A stretch of 64,000 nucleotides of DNA, from the NCBI RefSeq assembly GCF_003049725.1, contig NZ_QAGM01000015.1, forward strand, positions 23,927 to 87,926. Direction: 5' to 3'. The translations under genes and the position numbers were made by a program. The number at the start of each line of letters is the position of its first letter. Within the stretch, counting starts at the first letter, position 1. The DNA comes from Oceanimonas marisflavi. Lineage in GTDB: Bacteria > Pseudomonadota > Gammaproteobacteria > Enterobacterales > Aeromonadaceae. Below, one piece after another: positions 55,472 through 63,854 of this stretch. The notes beneath the pieces were generated by a model, which did not search any database, was not told the origin of the DNA, and saw only the letters and a list, made by a program, of their open reading frames with translations.

Positions 55472-56196
55472 GCCGCACACTGGGCTGGCTGATCCCCGGG
55501 CTGTTGCTGGCCCTGCTTACCCTGAATATGGAGGCGCTGGCCCCGCTGTTTCGCCCCTTGGTCAACGCCCCCGCGCCGGCCATTTATGCCCGCGACAGCT
55601 TTGCCCATCTGCTGGGCTGGCACGCCCTGGCGGTGTTTGCCGCCATTGCCGCCGCCACCCTGCTGGCGCTGGGGGCCGCTATTGCCGTGACCCGGTCGGC
55701 AGGCCGTGCCTTTTTCCCGCTGGCCCGGGCCGTGGCCAACCTGGGGCAGACCTTTCCCCCGGTGGCCGTGCTGGCGCTGGCGGTACCGGCGCTGGGGTTT
55801 GGCCTCACCCCCACCCTGGTGGCCCTGCTGCTCTACGGCATGCTGCCGATCTTTGAAAACGCCGTGACCGGGTTGCAGCAAATTCCCGCCAGCGTGCGCG
55901 AGGCCGCCAGGGGCATGGGCATGACGCCCTTACAGCAACTGTGGCGGGTGGAGCTGCCCCTGGCCCTGCCCACGATGGTGGCGGGCATTCGCATTTCGCT
56001 GATCATCAGCATAGGCACCGCCACCATTGGCTCCACGGTGGCGGCCAAGGGCTTTGGCGAGGTGATCATTGCCGGGCTGCTCACCGACAACCTGGCCTTT
56101 GTGCTGCAGGGCGGCATTATGGTGGCGCTGATGGCCATGGTGCTCGACGCCCTGCTCCGCCGCCTGGAGCAACGGCTGACGCCGCCGGGCGGGTGA
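55468..56196 (+). CDS. yehW: Osmoprotectant-type ABC permease (YehW)
   Basis: 242 residues (E. coli YehW about 243), with five to six membrane spans and the EAA loop VREAARGMGMTPLQQLWRVELP. The start overlaps the yehX stop (ATGA). In E. coli this transporter is RpoS-dependent with low affinity for betaine; here it may import a related quaternary amine. Confidence 0.9.
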   Translation: MSRTLGWLIPGLLLALLTLNMEALAPLFRPLVNAPAPAIYARDSFAHLLGWHALAVFAAIAAATLLALGAAIAVTRSAGRAFFPLARAVANLGQTFPPVAVLALAVPALGFGLTPTLVALLLYGMLPIFENAVTGLQQIPASVREAARGMGMTPLQQLWRVELPLALPTMVAGIRISLIISIGTATIGSTVAAKGFGEVIIAGLLTDNLAFVLQGGIMVALMAMVLDALLRRLEQRLTPPGG

Positions 56197-56202
56197 AGGA
56201 TC

Positions 56203-56258
56203 GGAGCGCAGGCTGCCAGCCTGCATTAGCGCCGCCAGGCGCTCAAAGGTTGCCGCTG
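56203..56258. repeat. Dispersed repeat copy B
   Basis: GGAGCGCAGGCTGCCAGCC, then GCATTAGCGCC and CAGGCGCTC, nearly identical to copy A in the same operon. Confidence 0.75.
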
Positions 56259-56287
56259 TGCGGGATATATTCGAGGACTGGAGGCCG

Positions 56288-56370
56288 TAGGTTGGCGATG
56301 AGCGCAGCGAATCCCAACATTCCACAGCCGCCTGCGTGTTGGAATTCGCTTCGCTCATTCGCAACCTACC
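56288..56370. repeat. Inverted pair of GTTGG-type repeats (BIME-like)
   Basis: Two copies in opposite orientation, with arms GTAGGTTGG and CAACCTAC, separated by about 16 bases. Between convergent yehW and LLM genes; it could form a long stem in either transcript and act as a terminator or mRNA stabiliser. A third, single copy lies at 26834. Confidence 0.75.
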
Positions 56371-57679
56371 ACTGACCGCTCCCCGGAGGGGCAAGTCCCA
56401 GATGCTCCCGCAGGGTGCTGCCTTCATACTCGGTGCGGAACAGGCCGCGGCGTTGCAGCTCGGGCACCACCTGCTCCACAAAGTCCTCAATGCCGGCGGG
56501 CAGTGAGGGCGGCATCAGGTTAAAGCCGTCTGCGCCCTCGTTGCGAAACCACTGCTCCATGCGGTCGGCAATCGACTCGGGCGTGCCCACCATGGTGCAG
56601 TGGCCGCCGCCGGCGGCAAGCCGGCCCAGCAGCTGGCGCACCGTGGGCTGCTCGGTCTCGATAATGCGCAAAATGGTGGCGTAACGGCCCTTGGGGCCGG
56701 TGAACACATCCAGGGACGGCAGCGCCGGCACGGGGGCGTCCAGCTCCCAGCCGGAGCAGTCCTGTCCCACATAGGTGCCGAGCTGGCGCAGGGAGGCGTC
56801 GGCGGGCAGCAGCTCGTCCAGCTCCCGCTGCTTGGCCCTGGCCTCGGCCTCGGTGGAAGCCACATAGGTCACCAGTCCGGGCATGATGGGCACATCCACA
56901 GTGCGGCCCGCCTCCTTCACCCGGCGCTTGATGTCACGGTAATAGTCCTGGGCTGCAGGCAGATCGTAGGCCACGGCATAAATGGCCTCAGCGCACTTGG
57001 CCGCCAGCGCCCGGCCCTGCTCCGAGGCACCGGCCTGAAACAACACCGGATGGCCCTGAGGCGGGCGCGGCACATTGAGCGGGCCGTCCACCAGAAAGAA
57101 CTCGCCCTGGTGGTTGATGGGGTTCACCTTGTCGGGATCGGCATACTGGCCGGCGCGATCCATCACCAGGGCATCTGCCTGCCAGGAGTCCCACAGTTTA
57201 ATCACCGCGTCCACAAACTCCTCGGCCCGACGGTAACGCTCGGCGTGAGCCGGCATCGACTCGTAGCCGTGGTTGCGGGCTTCCGCGTCGAACATGGAGG
57301 TGACCACGTTCCAGCCCATGCGGCCGCTGGAGATATGATCCAGCGAGGCCATCATGCGCGCGGCATGAAACGGGGTGAAAAAGGTGCTGGAGACGGTGCT
57401 GATAAAGCCGATGCGGTCCGTGGCCCGGCTCATGGCCGCCATGGCGGTGAGCGGCTCCAGAAACCAGTAGCTGCCGTCCGCCACATTGCCGTTGGACTGG
57501 CCGTCGGCAAAGAACACGGCGTCCAGCTTGCCGCGCTCGGCGGTTTGCGCCAGCCGCTCGTAATAGCGAATGTCCCCCAGCTGCTCCACCGCGGAATTGG
57601 GGTGCCGCCAGGCGGCCCTGTGGTGGCCGCACCCGAACAGAAACAGGTTCAGGTGCATCATGCGTTCGTTCATGCTCAT
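56366..57679 (-). CDS. LLM-class flavin monooxygenase (NtaA/DszA group)
   Basis: 437 residues of the luciferase-like TIM-barrel family, NtaA/SnaA/DszA subgroup: LNLFLFGCGHHRAAWRHP at the start, FISTVSSTFFTPFHAARM, SSGRMGWNVVTS, GHPVLFQAGASEQGRALAA and GTPESIADRMEQW. These enzymes use reduced FMN and oxygen to attack C-N, C-S or related bonds. It overlaps the SDR gene by one base (TGATG) and therefore lies under the TPP riboswitch upstream of that gene, pointing to a thiamine-related substrate. The flavin reductase is not encoded here. Confidence 0.88.
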   Translation of the reverse strand: MSMNERMMHLNLFLFGCGHHRAAWRHPNSAVEQLGDIRYYERLAQTAERGKLDAVFFADGQSNGNVADGSYWFLEPLTAMAAMSRATDRIGFISTVSSTFFTPFHAARMMASLDHISSGRMGWNVVTSMFDAEARNHGYESMPAHAERYRRAEEFVDAVIKLWDSWQADALVMDRAGQYADPDKVNPINHQGEFFLVDGPLNVPRPPQGHPVLFQAGASEQGRALAAKCAEAIYAVAYDLPAAQDYYRDIKRRVKEAGRTVDVPIMPGLVTYVASTEAEARAKQRELDELLPADASLRQLGTYVGQDCSGWELDAPVPALPSLDVFTGPKGRYATILRIIETEQPTVRQLLGRLAAGGGHCTMVGTPESIADRMEQWFRNEGADGFNLMPPSLPAGIEDFVEQVVPELQRRGLFRTEYEGSTLREHLGLAPPGSGQW

Positions 57680-58452
57680 CAGTTTTTCACCAGACCGCCG
57701 TCCACCACCAGATTCTGACCGGTGACCGAGCGGGACCAGGGCGAGGCGAAGAACAGGGTGGCGTCGGCAAATTCCGCCGGTGTGGTCACCCGGCGCAGCG
57801 GGGTGCTGGCGGCGATATAGTCAAACACCGCTTCCGGGGTGGCGGCAGAGGCATCCGTGGTGCGCAACAGGCCGCCGGACACCATGTTCACGGTAATGCC
57901 GTCCGGGCCCAGATCCTGAGACAGGGTGCGGGTCAGCGACAGCAGCGCGGCCTTGGCGGCGGTGTAGTCGTGATAGGGCACCACAGGGTTCTGAAACAGG
58001 TTGGTACCCACGTTGATGATGCGGCCAAAGCCGGTTTTGCGCATGCCGGCCAGGGCGGCACGAGTGGTGTTGAGGGCACCGCCCACCACGCCTTCCAGCT
58101 GTTGATTAAGGTGCTCCCAGCCCAGATCATTGGCGTGAGTGCGGGCGTCACCGTTAAAGGAGAACGCCGGCAGAGCGTTGTTGATTACAGTAGTAACCGG
58201 GCAGCCGAAATGGGCCTCGGCCTGGTCAAACATGGCCTGCACGGCGGCGGCATCGGTCACATCGGCCTGCACCGCCAGCGCCTGCTCCGGGGCCTCGGCC
58301 GCCAGTTTCTGCGCCGCTTCGGCGCTGTTCAGGTAGTTGATCACCACTTTGGCACCCTCGCGCAGAAAGGCGCGCACCAGATGTTCGCCCAGGCCGCGGG
58401 CACCGCCGGTGACCAGCACCAGTTGTTCGTTCAGCTTGATGGAAGTTTGCAT
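57679..58452 (-). CDS. TPP-riboswitch-controlled SDR oxidoreductase
   Basis: 257 residues. Rossmann TGGARGLG near the N-terminus, NN-A at the usual position (INNALPAF) and tyrosine/lysine in YHDYTAAKAAL. The canonical catalytic serine position reads INVGTNLF, so the serine appears replaced or shifted. Start ATG 58452 has GAGG seven bases upstream. The gene is preceded by a TPP riboswitch and followed by a coupled flavin monooxygenase. Possible salvage or degradation of thiamine pieces is inferred. Confidence 0.85.
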   Translation of the reverse strand: MQTSIKLNEQLVLVTGGARGLGEHLVRAFLREGAKVVINYLNSAEAAQKLAAEAPEQALAVQADVTDAAAVQAMFDQAEAHFGCPVTTVINNALPAFSFNGDARTHANDLGWEHLNQQLEGVVGGALNTTRAALAGMRKTGFGRIINVGTNLFQNPVVPYHDYTAAKAALLSLTRTLSQDLGPDGITVNMVSGGLLRTTDASAATPEAVFDYIAASTPLRRVTTPAEFADATLFFASPWSRSVTGQNLVVDGGLVKN

Positions 58453-58509
58453 GACTACCTCGATAGTGAGGCGAAGGCATGATGCGGCAGCAATGGCCCT
58501 TGGCCGGCA

Positions 58510-58594
58510 GGCTGACATCCCTTCGCCAGTATGAACTGGATCAGGTTCAACGGGTGTTATCTCAGCCCCGCATCGCAGGACACCCCGTGTCTCG
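58510..58594 (-). promoter_or_regulatory. TPP riboswitch (THI element) before the SDR-LLM operon
   Basis: On the minus strand the conserved strings GGGGCTGAGAT, ACACCCG, TGAACCTGATCCAGTTCAT and GGCGAAGGGATG occur in order. The outer stem P1 is GACA (58588-58591) with TGTC (58514-58517). The aptamer ends about 60 bases before the SDR start. Near the ribosome binding site, CCTC can pair with GAGG, a possible translational off-switch. Confidence 0.93.
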
Positions 58595-58621
58595 GCACAG
58601 ACCATAACATACCCCACAGCA

Positions 58622-58768
58622 AGCTGTAAGCCGTCAGCTATAAGCTGTCAGCAGCCCGAGTGGTATGAAGGATTGATATGGTGCCTGTTGCACAGTACGA
58701 ACAGGCAGATTGCAATATACGCAAACACGTAAGAACAACTTAAAGCTGACAGCTGACCGCTTAAAGCT
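58622..58768. repeat. Inverted repeat pair flanking an 85-base spacer
   Basis: AGCTGTAAGC-CGTCAGCT-TAAGCT (58622-58652) recurs in inverted form at 58738-58768 with about 80% identity over 25 bases. Between the riboswitch leader and pyrC; of the dispersed AGCTGTCAGC type. No gene is visible between the arms. Confidence 0.6.
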
Positions 58769-58843
58769 CCCATGAGTTTGGTGAAAACCGCCTTCGGGTG
58801 GATAATGAAAGCCTCGAAAGCAATGGATAACGCCGAGCCCACT

Positions 58844-59875
58844 ATGACCACATTAACGATTACCCGCCCCGACGACTGGCACCTGCACCTGCGCGACGGT
58901 GAGCAACTGAAAGACACAGTACGCGACGCCAGCCGCTATCTGGGCCGCGCCCTCGTCATGCCCAATCTGGTACCGCCCGTCACCACCACTGCGCTTGCCA
59001 ATGAATACCGCGAGCGCATTCTGGCGGTACGCCCCGAGGGCAGCAAATTCGAGCCGGTGATGAGCCTGTATCTCACCGACAAGACTGACCCCGACGAAAT
59101 TCGCAAGGGCCGCGCCAGCGGCGACATTGTGGCCTGCAAACTGTATCCGGCCGGCGCCACCACCAACTCCGACTCCGGCGTGACCGATGTGAAAAACATC
59201 TACCCGGTGCTGGAAGCCATGCAGGAAACCGGCACCCTGCTGCTGGTGCACGGCGAAGTCACCGACTCCCGCATCGACATCTTTGACCGGGAAAAAGTGT
59301 TCCTCGAAACCGTGCTGCCCGACGTGGTGCGCGACTTCCCCGATCTGAAAATCGTGCTTGAGCACATCACCACCGAGCATGCGGTGAAGTTTGTGGAGCA
59401 GGCCGGCGACAACGTGGCCGCCACCATCACCGCCCATCACCTGCTGTTTAACCGCAACCACATGCTGGTGGGCGGCATTCGTCCGCACTACTACTGCCTG
59501 CCCATTCTCAAGCGCAACACCCATCAGGCAGCCCTGGTGCGTGCCGCCACCAGCGGCAGCAAGAAATTCTTTATGGGCACCGACTCGGCGCCGCACTTTC
59601 AACACCGCAAGGAAGCCGCCTGCGGCTGCGCCGGCGCCTACACCTCCCACGCCGCCGTGGAGCTGTATGCAGAAGCCTTTGAAGAAGCCGGTGCCCTCGA
59701 CAAGCTGGAAGCCTTTACCAGCCACAACGGCCCCGACTTCTACGGCCTGCCCCGCAACACCGACACCATCACCCTGGTGAAGGAGTCCTGGACCGTGGGC
59801 GAAACCCTGCCCCTGGGCGGCGACCAGCTGGTGCCCATTCGCGCCGGCGAAGAAATTGGCTGGATGGTGAATTGA
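58844..59875 (+). CDS. pyrC: Dihydroorotase
   Basis: 343 residues from ATG 58844 (or 350 from ATG 58823); the shorter version keeps the family's start [17 protein letters not shown]. The zinc site is H13/H15 of HLHLRDG, the carboxylated lysine K99 in ACKLYPAG, and histidines H136 and near 174; TDSAPH gives the catalytic aspartate. It converts N-carbamoyl-aspartate to dihydroorotate in pyrimidine synthesis. A TnpB element begins at its stop codon. Confidence 0.94.
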   Translation: MTTLTITRPDDWHLHLRDGEQLKDTVRDASRYLGRALVMPNLVPPVTTTALANEYRERILAVRPEGSKFEPVMSLYLTDKTDPDEIRKGRASGDIVACKLYPAGATTNSDSGVTDVKNIYPVLEAMQETGTLLLVHGEVTDSRIDIFDREKVFLETVLPDVVRDFPDLKIVLEHITTEHAVKFVEQAGDNVAATITAHHLLFNRNHMLVGGIRPHYYCLPILKRNTHQAALVRAATSGSKKFFMGTDSAPHFQHRKEAACGCAGAYTSHAAVELYAEAFEEAGALDKLEAFTSHNGPDFYGLPRNTDTITLVKESWTVGETLPLGGDQLVPIRAGEEIGWMVN

Positions 59876-60010
59876 CATCCTCCCCCACCTGATTCGGTGG
59901 GGGATTCCCGCCAGTCACCCAGCGGGGTTTCCTCGTTCAACACGCCTTCACTAGGCACGAGTCGTCGCTAGACGGCTCGTGCCCCCGCTCCAGTCGCTCC
60001 AGAGGCCAAC
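59876..60010 (-). ncRNA. Probable omega-RNA (reRNA) of the TnpB element
   Basis: TnpB guide RNAs overlap the 3' end of tnpB and finish at the element's right end. Here this stretch carries a long hairpin (ACGAGCCGTC / GACTCGTGC region) and the terminal GTGGGGGA stem. The guide would be the flanking pyrC 3' end, read antisense. Confidence 0.45.
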
Positions 60011-61098
60011 ACGGCCAGCCCGGCCGCTTTAATATTGATTGCCGCCGCCACGTCCCGATCATGGGTCGCGCCACAAGACGGGCACGACCACGACCGTACG
60101 TTCAGTGGCAGCGTGTCGTTGATGTGCCCACAGCCCTTGATCGGGCAGCGTTTCGAGCTGGGGAACCAGCGGTCGATCTGCACAACAGATCGACCCGCCC
60201 ATTCCCCCTTGTACATCAACTGGCGCACAAACTCTCCCCAGTTGGCATCGGCTATCGCCTTCGCCAGCGTGGGGTGTTTCAGCATGTTCTTCACTGCAAG
60301 AGATTCAACACAGACAACTTGGTTTTCGTTAATGAGTCTGCGAGTCGCCTTGTGGGTGGCGTCTTTCCGGCAGTCTGCGATCTTGGCGTGCAGGCGGGCT
60401 ACCCGTAACCGGGCTTTGGCCCGGTTACGGGAGCCTTTTGCCTTCTTCGCCAACTGGCGCTGAAGGTAGGCCAGTTTCGCGGCGTACTTTTCGGTGTACC
60501 TGAGGTTGCCGGACTTGAATCCGTCACTGGTGACGAACAGATCTTTCAGGCCCAGATCGACGCCAGTGGTCTTGGCGACCACCGGCAGGGCCTGGGTGTC
60601 AACCTCGCACAGACAGCTGACAAAGTAGCGGCCAGCGGCGTCTTTGGAGATCGTGATGGTACTTGGAATGCCGGGCAGCGCCTGCGACCAGCGTACGGCC
60701 AGCGGCTGCTTGCTCTTGGCAATGAACAACTGGCCGTCACGGTACTTGAACGCAGAGCTGGCGTAGGTGGCTGACTGGCGGCGATGTTTCTTTTTGAAAG
60801 CGGGGTATTTTGCCCTGCCTTCGAAGAAATTTTTGAAGGCGGTTTGCTGATGACGGAGGGCCTGTTGCAGTGGAACACTGCTGACCTCATTCAGCCAGTC
60901 GAACTCTTTTTTCAATGCGGTCAGCCGGGCGCTGGCGGCATTGTAGTTAATGCTCTCAGCCTCTTCGTAAAAGGCATCAGTGCGCCACTTCAGGATGGCG
61001 TTATAGACAAAACGCACACACCCAAACGTCTGAGCCAGCAAAGTCACTTGTTCAGGTGTGGGATAGAAACGGTATTTAAATGCGCATTTTGTTTTCAC
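59968..61098 (-). CDS. tnpB: TnpB RNA-guided nuclease
   Basis: 376 residues. RuvC catalytic residues are D181 (GVDLGLKD), E265 (VCVESLAVKN) and D347/D349 (THDRDVAAAIN). The zinc ribbon cysteines C318, C323, C339, C342 are intact. In DRDVAAAIN, the usual asparagine after DRDV is alanine (A351), a minor departure. Full length, so it may be active. The N-terminal FYPTPEQ is the usual OrfB start. Confidence 0.93.
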   Translation of the reverse strand: MKTKCAFKYRFYPTPEQVTLLAQTFGCVRFVYNAILKWRTDAFYEEAESINYNAASARLTALKKEFDWLNEVSSVPLQQALRHQQTAFKNFFEGRAKYPAFKKKHRRQSATYASSAFKYRDGQLFIAKSKQPLAVRWSQALPGIPSTITISKDAAGRYFVSCLCEVDTQALPVVAKTTGVDLGLKDLFVTSDGFKSGNLRYTEKYAAKLAYLQRQLAKKAKGSRNRAKARLRVARLHAKIADCRKDATHKATRRLINENQVVCVESLAVKNMLKHPTLAKAIADANWGEFVRQLMYKGEWAGRSVVQIDRWFPSSKRCPIKGCGHINDTLPLNVRSWSCPSCGATHDRDVAAAINIKAAGLAVLASGATGAGARAV

Positions 61099-61235
61099 GC
61101 TTACAAGTGTGGCTTAATATTTGTAAAAGCGCCCTTCGGGCGCTGCGCTTATATCCCCTCCCTTTCCCCTCCGGGCGTCAGGAAGAGGTCTTAGAACCTG
61201 TTTGAGATCTTTCAACAATAACCGATACTGGGCGG

Positions 61236-61592
61236 ATGAAACGAAAAACATACCCCAGCGATATTACGCGAGAGCAATTTGAGGCCATCAGGCCGTTATT
61301 GGAAAATGCCAGTAAGCGCACCAAGCCACGTACCGTGGACCTGTACGAGGTATGGTGCGCAGTGCTCTATCTGTTACGCACAGGCTGCCAGTGGCGGGCC
61401 CTGCCCAACGATTTTCCCCAGTGGCAAACGGTGTACTCGTATTTCTCTAAATGGCGTGCACCTGATGATCAAGGAATGAGCCTGCTGGAGCGGGCACTAA
61501 AAAAATCAGGTTGGCGTGGCCCGTACGAAACAGGGGCGCAACGCCTGCAGCACGTTCTTGATCGTGGACGCGCAGAGCGTCAAGAACACTGA
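61236..61592 (+). CDS. IS5-family transposase, frame A
   Basis: 118 residues, the N-terminal DUF4096-like part (ITREQFEAIRPLLENASKRTKPRTVDLYEVWCAVLYLLRTGCQWRALP, in pieces). After LLERALKK the frame diverges from the family; the catalytic part continues in another frame, so a shift at the A7 tract 61499-61505 is expected. Confidence 0.88.
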   Translation: MKRKTYPSDITREQFEAIRPLLENASKRTKPRTVDLYEVWCAVLYLLRTGCQWRALPNDFPQWQTVYSYFSKWRAPDDQGMSLLERALKKSGWRGPYETGAQRLQHVLDRGRAERQEH

Positions 61593-62028
61593 TAGCGCCG
61601 AGCAAAAAGGCTACGATGCGGGCAAGAAAGTATCAGGGATCAAACGGCACATTGCGGTCGATACGCAGGGGCTGCCGCATGCAGTCGCAGTGACCACAGC
61701 CAACGTAACGGATCGGAAGGGTGCACTGGCAGCCTTTGAACGGTGTCAGTCAGGGTTGGGACACGTCCAATGTGTCTTGGTGGATAGTGCCTACACCGGT
61801 AATCCGTTTGCCCAAGCTGTGCATGAGAGACTGGGAGCAACAGTTCAAGTAGCCAAGCGCAGTGAGCTGCATCGCTTTGCGGTGATCCCCAAACGTTGGG
61901 TGGTGGAACGCTCATTTGCTTGGCTGGAGAAGTGTCGAAGGTTGTGGAAGAACTGCGAGCGCAAGCTCAATACTAGCCTGCAGTTCATCCACCTTGCATT
62001 TTTGGTTCTGTTATTACGGAGATCGTAA
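61499..62028 (+). CDS. IS5-family transposase, frame B (catalytic part)
   Basis: Open from the A7 tract; an ATG-like start is possible at 61516. DDE residues: D in FLIVDAQSVKNT, D in VLVDSAYTG, E in RWVVERSFAWLEKCRR. The frame joins part A through the tract at 61499-61505, giving a fused protein of about 263 residues. No stop or deletion inside either part. Confidence 0.88.
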
Positions 62029-62064
62029 ACAGGTTCTTACACGCAATTAGATAAACCGCGGCCC

Positions 62065-62165
62065 CATACCGTCCCCGCGAAGGCGGGGGTCCATGTCACA
62101 GACAGCTCCGTTATCAAAACCGTGCACGTCTTCTCTGGATGCCCGTCTTCACGGGCATGACGGCA
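62065..62165. repeat. Inverted repeat pair of the CCCGC-GAAG-GCGGG type
   Basis: A unit with GTCCCCGCGAAGGCGGGGGT (62071-62090) is mirrored by TGGATGCCCGTCTTCACGGG (62136-62155) followed by CATGACGGCA. This is a widespread proteobacterial repeat type. Between the IS5 element and the TPP riboswitch. Confidence 0.6.
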
Positions 62166-62232
62166 TTTGAGTCATCCCCGCGCCACCCCCGCATTGACAA
62201 TAAATCGCCCGCCCCTTACTCTCGCTGCACTA

Positions 62233-62322
62233 TTCCTGGGGGAGCCCACACGGGCTGAGACTCCGCCACACCGGCGGTAACCCTTAGAACCTGATCCGGA
62301 TAATGCCGGCGAAGGGAAGGAC
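62233..62322 (+). promoter_or_regulatory. TPP riboswitch before the thiV-like gene
   Basis: GGGGGAGCC, GGGCTGAGA, GGTAACCCTT, GAACCTGATCCGGATAATGCC and GCGAAGGGAAGGA occur in order, the full THI-element pattern. The outer stem is TCCT with AGGA. Confidence 0.95.
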
Positions 62323-62360
62323 TCGCACGATCCCGCACAAACCAGATCCGCCACCCCTTT

Positions 62361-62406
62361 CCTTTGCTCGCGTTGCCCGGCCATTGAATGCTCACCGGAG
62401 CAAAGG
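62361..62406 (+). promoter_or_regulatory. Ribosome-binding-site sequestering hairpin (riboswitch expression platform)
   Basis: CCTTTGCTC (62361-62369) is perfectly complementary to GAGCAAAGG (62398-62406), which includes the Shine-Dalgarno AAAGGGAG. Extra T-A and G-T pairs extend it into the purine tract. TPP binding would favour this stem and block translation. Confidence 0.7.
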
Positions 62407-62414
62407 GAGAACAC

Positions 62415-63854
62415 ATGCTGGACACCACCACCGCCATTTTATGGCTCTGTTTATTTGCGGCGGTTTTCGCCATACCCGGACTGCTTTACGCCCGCCGGCA
62501 AAACGACAAACCGGAAGACTTTATTGTGGCCCGCAACAGCCAGAGCGGCAGCGCCACCACGCTGACCCTGCTGGCCACCACCATGGGCACCTGGATTTTG
62601 TTCGGCCCGGCTCAGGCCGCCACCTGGGGTGGTGTGGGCGCCATTACCGGCTACGCCCTTGGGGTGCTGGCGCCCCGGCTGGTGATGATTCCCCTGGGCA
62701 AGCGCATTCGTGAGCTGATGCCCGAAGGCCATACCCTGACCGAGTTTGTAATGGGCCGTTATGGCCGGGGCATGTACGCCTTTGTGCTGGTGATCATGCT
62801 GTTCTACATGTTTATTTCCCTCACCGCCGGCCTCACCGGCATCGCCAAAATGGTGGCGCTGCTGGCACCGGTGCCGCTGTGGGCCACCGCCGGCATTGTG
62901 ATGGTCGCCACCCTGATCTACACCCTGTACGGCGGTCTGAAAGTGACCATTTTCACCGACCGGGTGCAAATGCTGGTGATACTGCCCTTTTTGCTGACTT
63001 TGATCGTACTTGGCTGGCAGGCTACCGGCGGCCTGGCCCCGGCCCTGGCCGGCCTGCAGGAAAATGCTCCGCACCTGCTTGATCCGCTCGACACCACAGG
63101 GCTGAAATCCGGCCTGACCTTCTTCCTCGCCGTGGTGCTGACCGGGCTCTTCTATCAGGGCACCTGGCAACGGGTGTTTGCCGCCCGGGACAACAAGGTG
63201 ATCCGCAACGGCTTTATTCTGAGCGGCGTGCTCAGCTTCCCCATCATCTTTATCATGGGTCTGTTTGGTCTGGCCTTTATCGGACTGGGCTCAAACGGTG
63301 ACGGTTCGGTAGCGCTGTTCAGCGTGCTTATGCCCAACATGCCGCTGTGGTTTGCCATTGGCCTGTTGCCTTTTGGCCTGGCGCTGATCATGAGCAGCGC
63401 CGACTCCACCATCAGCGGCCTGACCAGCATACTGGTGGTGGACCTGCGCCGGCTGCTGCCCCAGACCAGCGTGCACACCCTGCTGGGCCTGTCGCGCTGG
63501 CTGATTGTACTGGTGTCCATTCCGGTGCTGTATGTAGCCTCTCAGGGCTTCAGCGTGCTGTACCTGTTTTTGCTGGCGGATCTGCTGTGCTGCGCCGCCG
63601 CCTTTCCGGTGTTTTTCGGCTTCTATAACGCCCGCTATCAGGGCTGGAACGCCATGCTCAGCACCCTGGGCGGCCTGGTGGCCGGCCTGATGCTGTTCCC
63701 GGCGCCAGGCGAGGCAGCCACTCATTTGCTGGAGTCCTTCCTGCTGGCCACCTTTGTGCCGGTGGCCATCTCCGCCCTGCTGCTGCTGGTGCCAAGCCGC
63801 CAGCCCTTTGATTTTGCCGCCCTCGCCGGCAAGGTGCGCAGCCTGGAAAGCTGA
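62415..63854 (+). CDS. thiV: Sodium:solute symporter, ThiV-like
   Basis: 479 residues with about thirteen membrane spans of the SSS family (LLATTMGTWILFGPAQAATWGGVGAITGYALG in two parts, GLFYQGTWQRVFAARDNKVIRNG, MSSADSTISGLTSI). A TPP riboswitch and a sequestering hairpin directly precede ATG 62415 (GGGAGA). TPP-regulated SSS symporters named ThiV are proposed importers of the thiamine precursor HMP or related pieces. Which precursor it carries is not decided by sequence. Confidence 0.85.
   Translation: MLDTTTAILWLCLFAAVFAIPGLLYARRQNDKPEDFIVARNSQSGSATTLTLLATTMGTWILFGPAQAATWGGVGAITGYALGVLAPRLVMIPLGKRIRELMPEGHTLTEFVMGRYGRGMYAFVLVIMLFYMFISLTAGLTGIAKMVALLAPVPLWATAGIVMVATLIYTLYGGLKVTIFTDRVQMLVILPFLLTLIVLGWQATGGLAPALAGLQENAPHLLDPLDTTGLKSGLTFFLAVVLTGLFYQGTWQRVFAARDNKVIRNGFILSGVLSFPIIFIMGLFGLAFIGLGSNGDGSVALFSVLMPNMPLWFAIGLLPFGLALIMSSADSTISGLTSILVVDLRRLLPQTSVHTLLGLSRWLIVLVSIPVLYVASQGFSVLYLFLLADLLCCAAAFPVFFGFYNARYQGWNAMLSTLGGLVAGLMLFPAPGEAATHLLESFLLATFVPVAISALLLLVPSRQPFDFAALAGKVRSLES

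Larger units (their letters stand above)
59874..61145 (-). mobile_element. IS605/IS1341-type element with tnpB only
   Basis: The right end is well marked: TTGACATCC-TCCCCCAC...GGTGGGGGATTC, the widespread end of TnpB-only elements, lies directly at the pyrC stop. The left end is uncertain; a GCGCCC/GGGCGC hairpin at 61128-61142 may belong to it. No TnpA gene accompanies it. Confidence 0.75.
61194..62036 (+). mobile_element. Complete IS5-family insertion sequence (IS427-like)
   Basis: 843 bases bounded by inverted repeats GAACCTGTTTGAGATC and its complement (right GATCGTAAACAGGTTC; 14 of 16 match). A target duplication TTA lies on both sides (61191-61193 and 62037-62039). Contains the two-frame transposase. 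Confidence 0.9.

Noticed and set aside
61236..62028. IS5 transposase as a frameshifted pseudogene
   Set aside because: Both parts are otherwise intact, the shift lies at an A7 tract and two-frame transposases are normal for this IS group.
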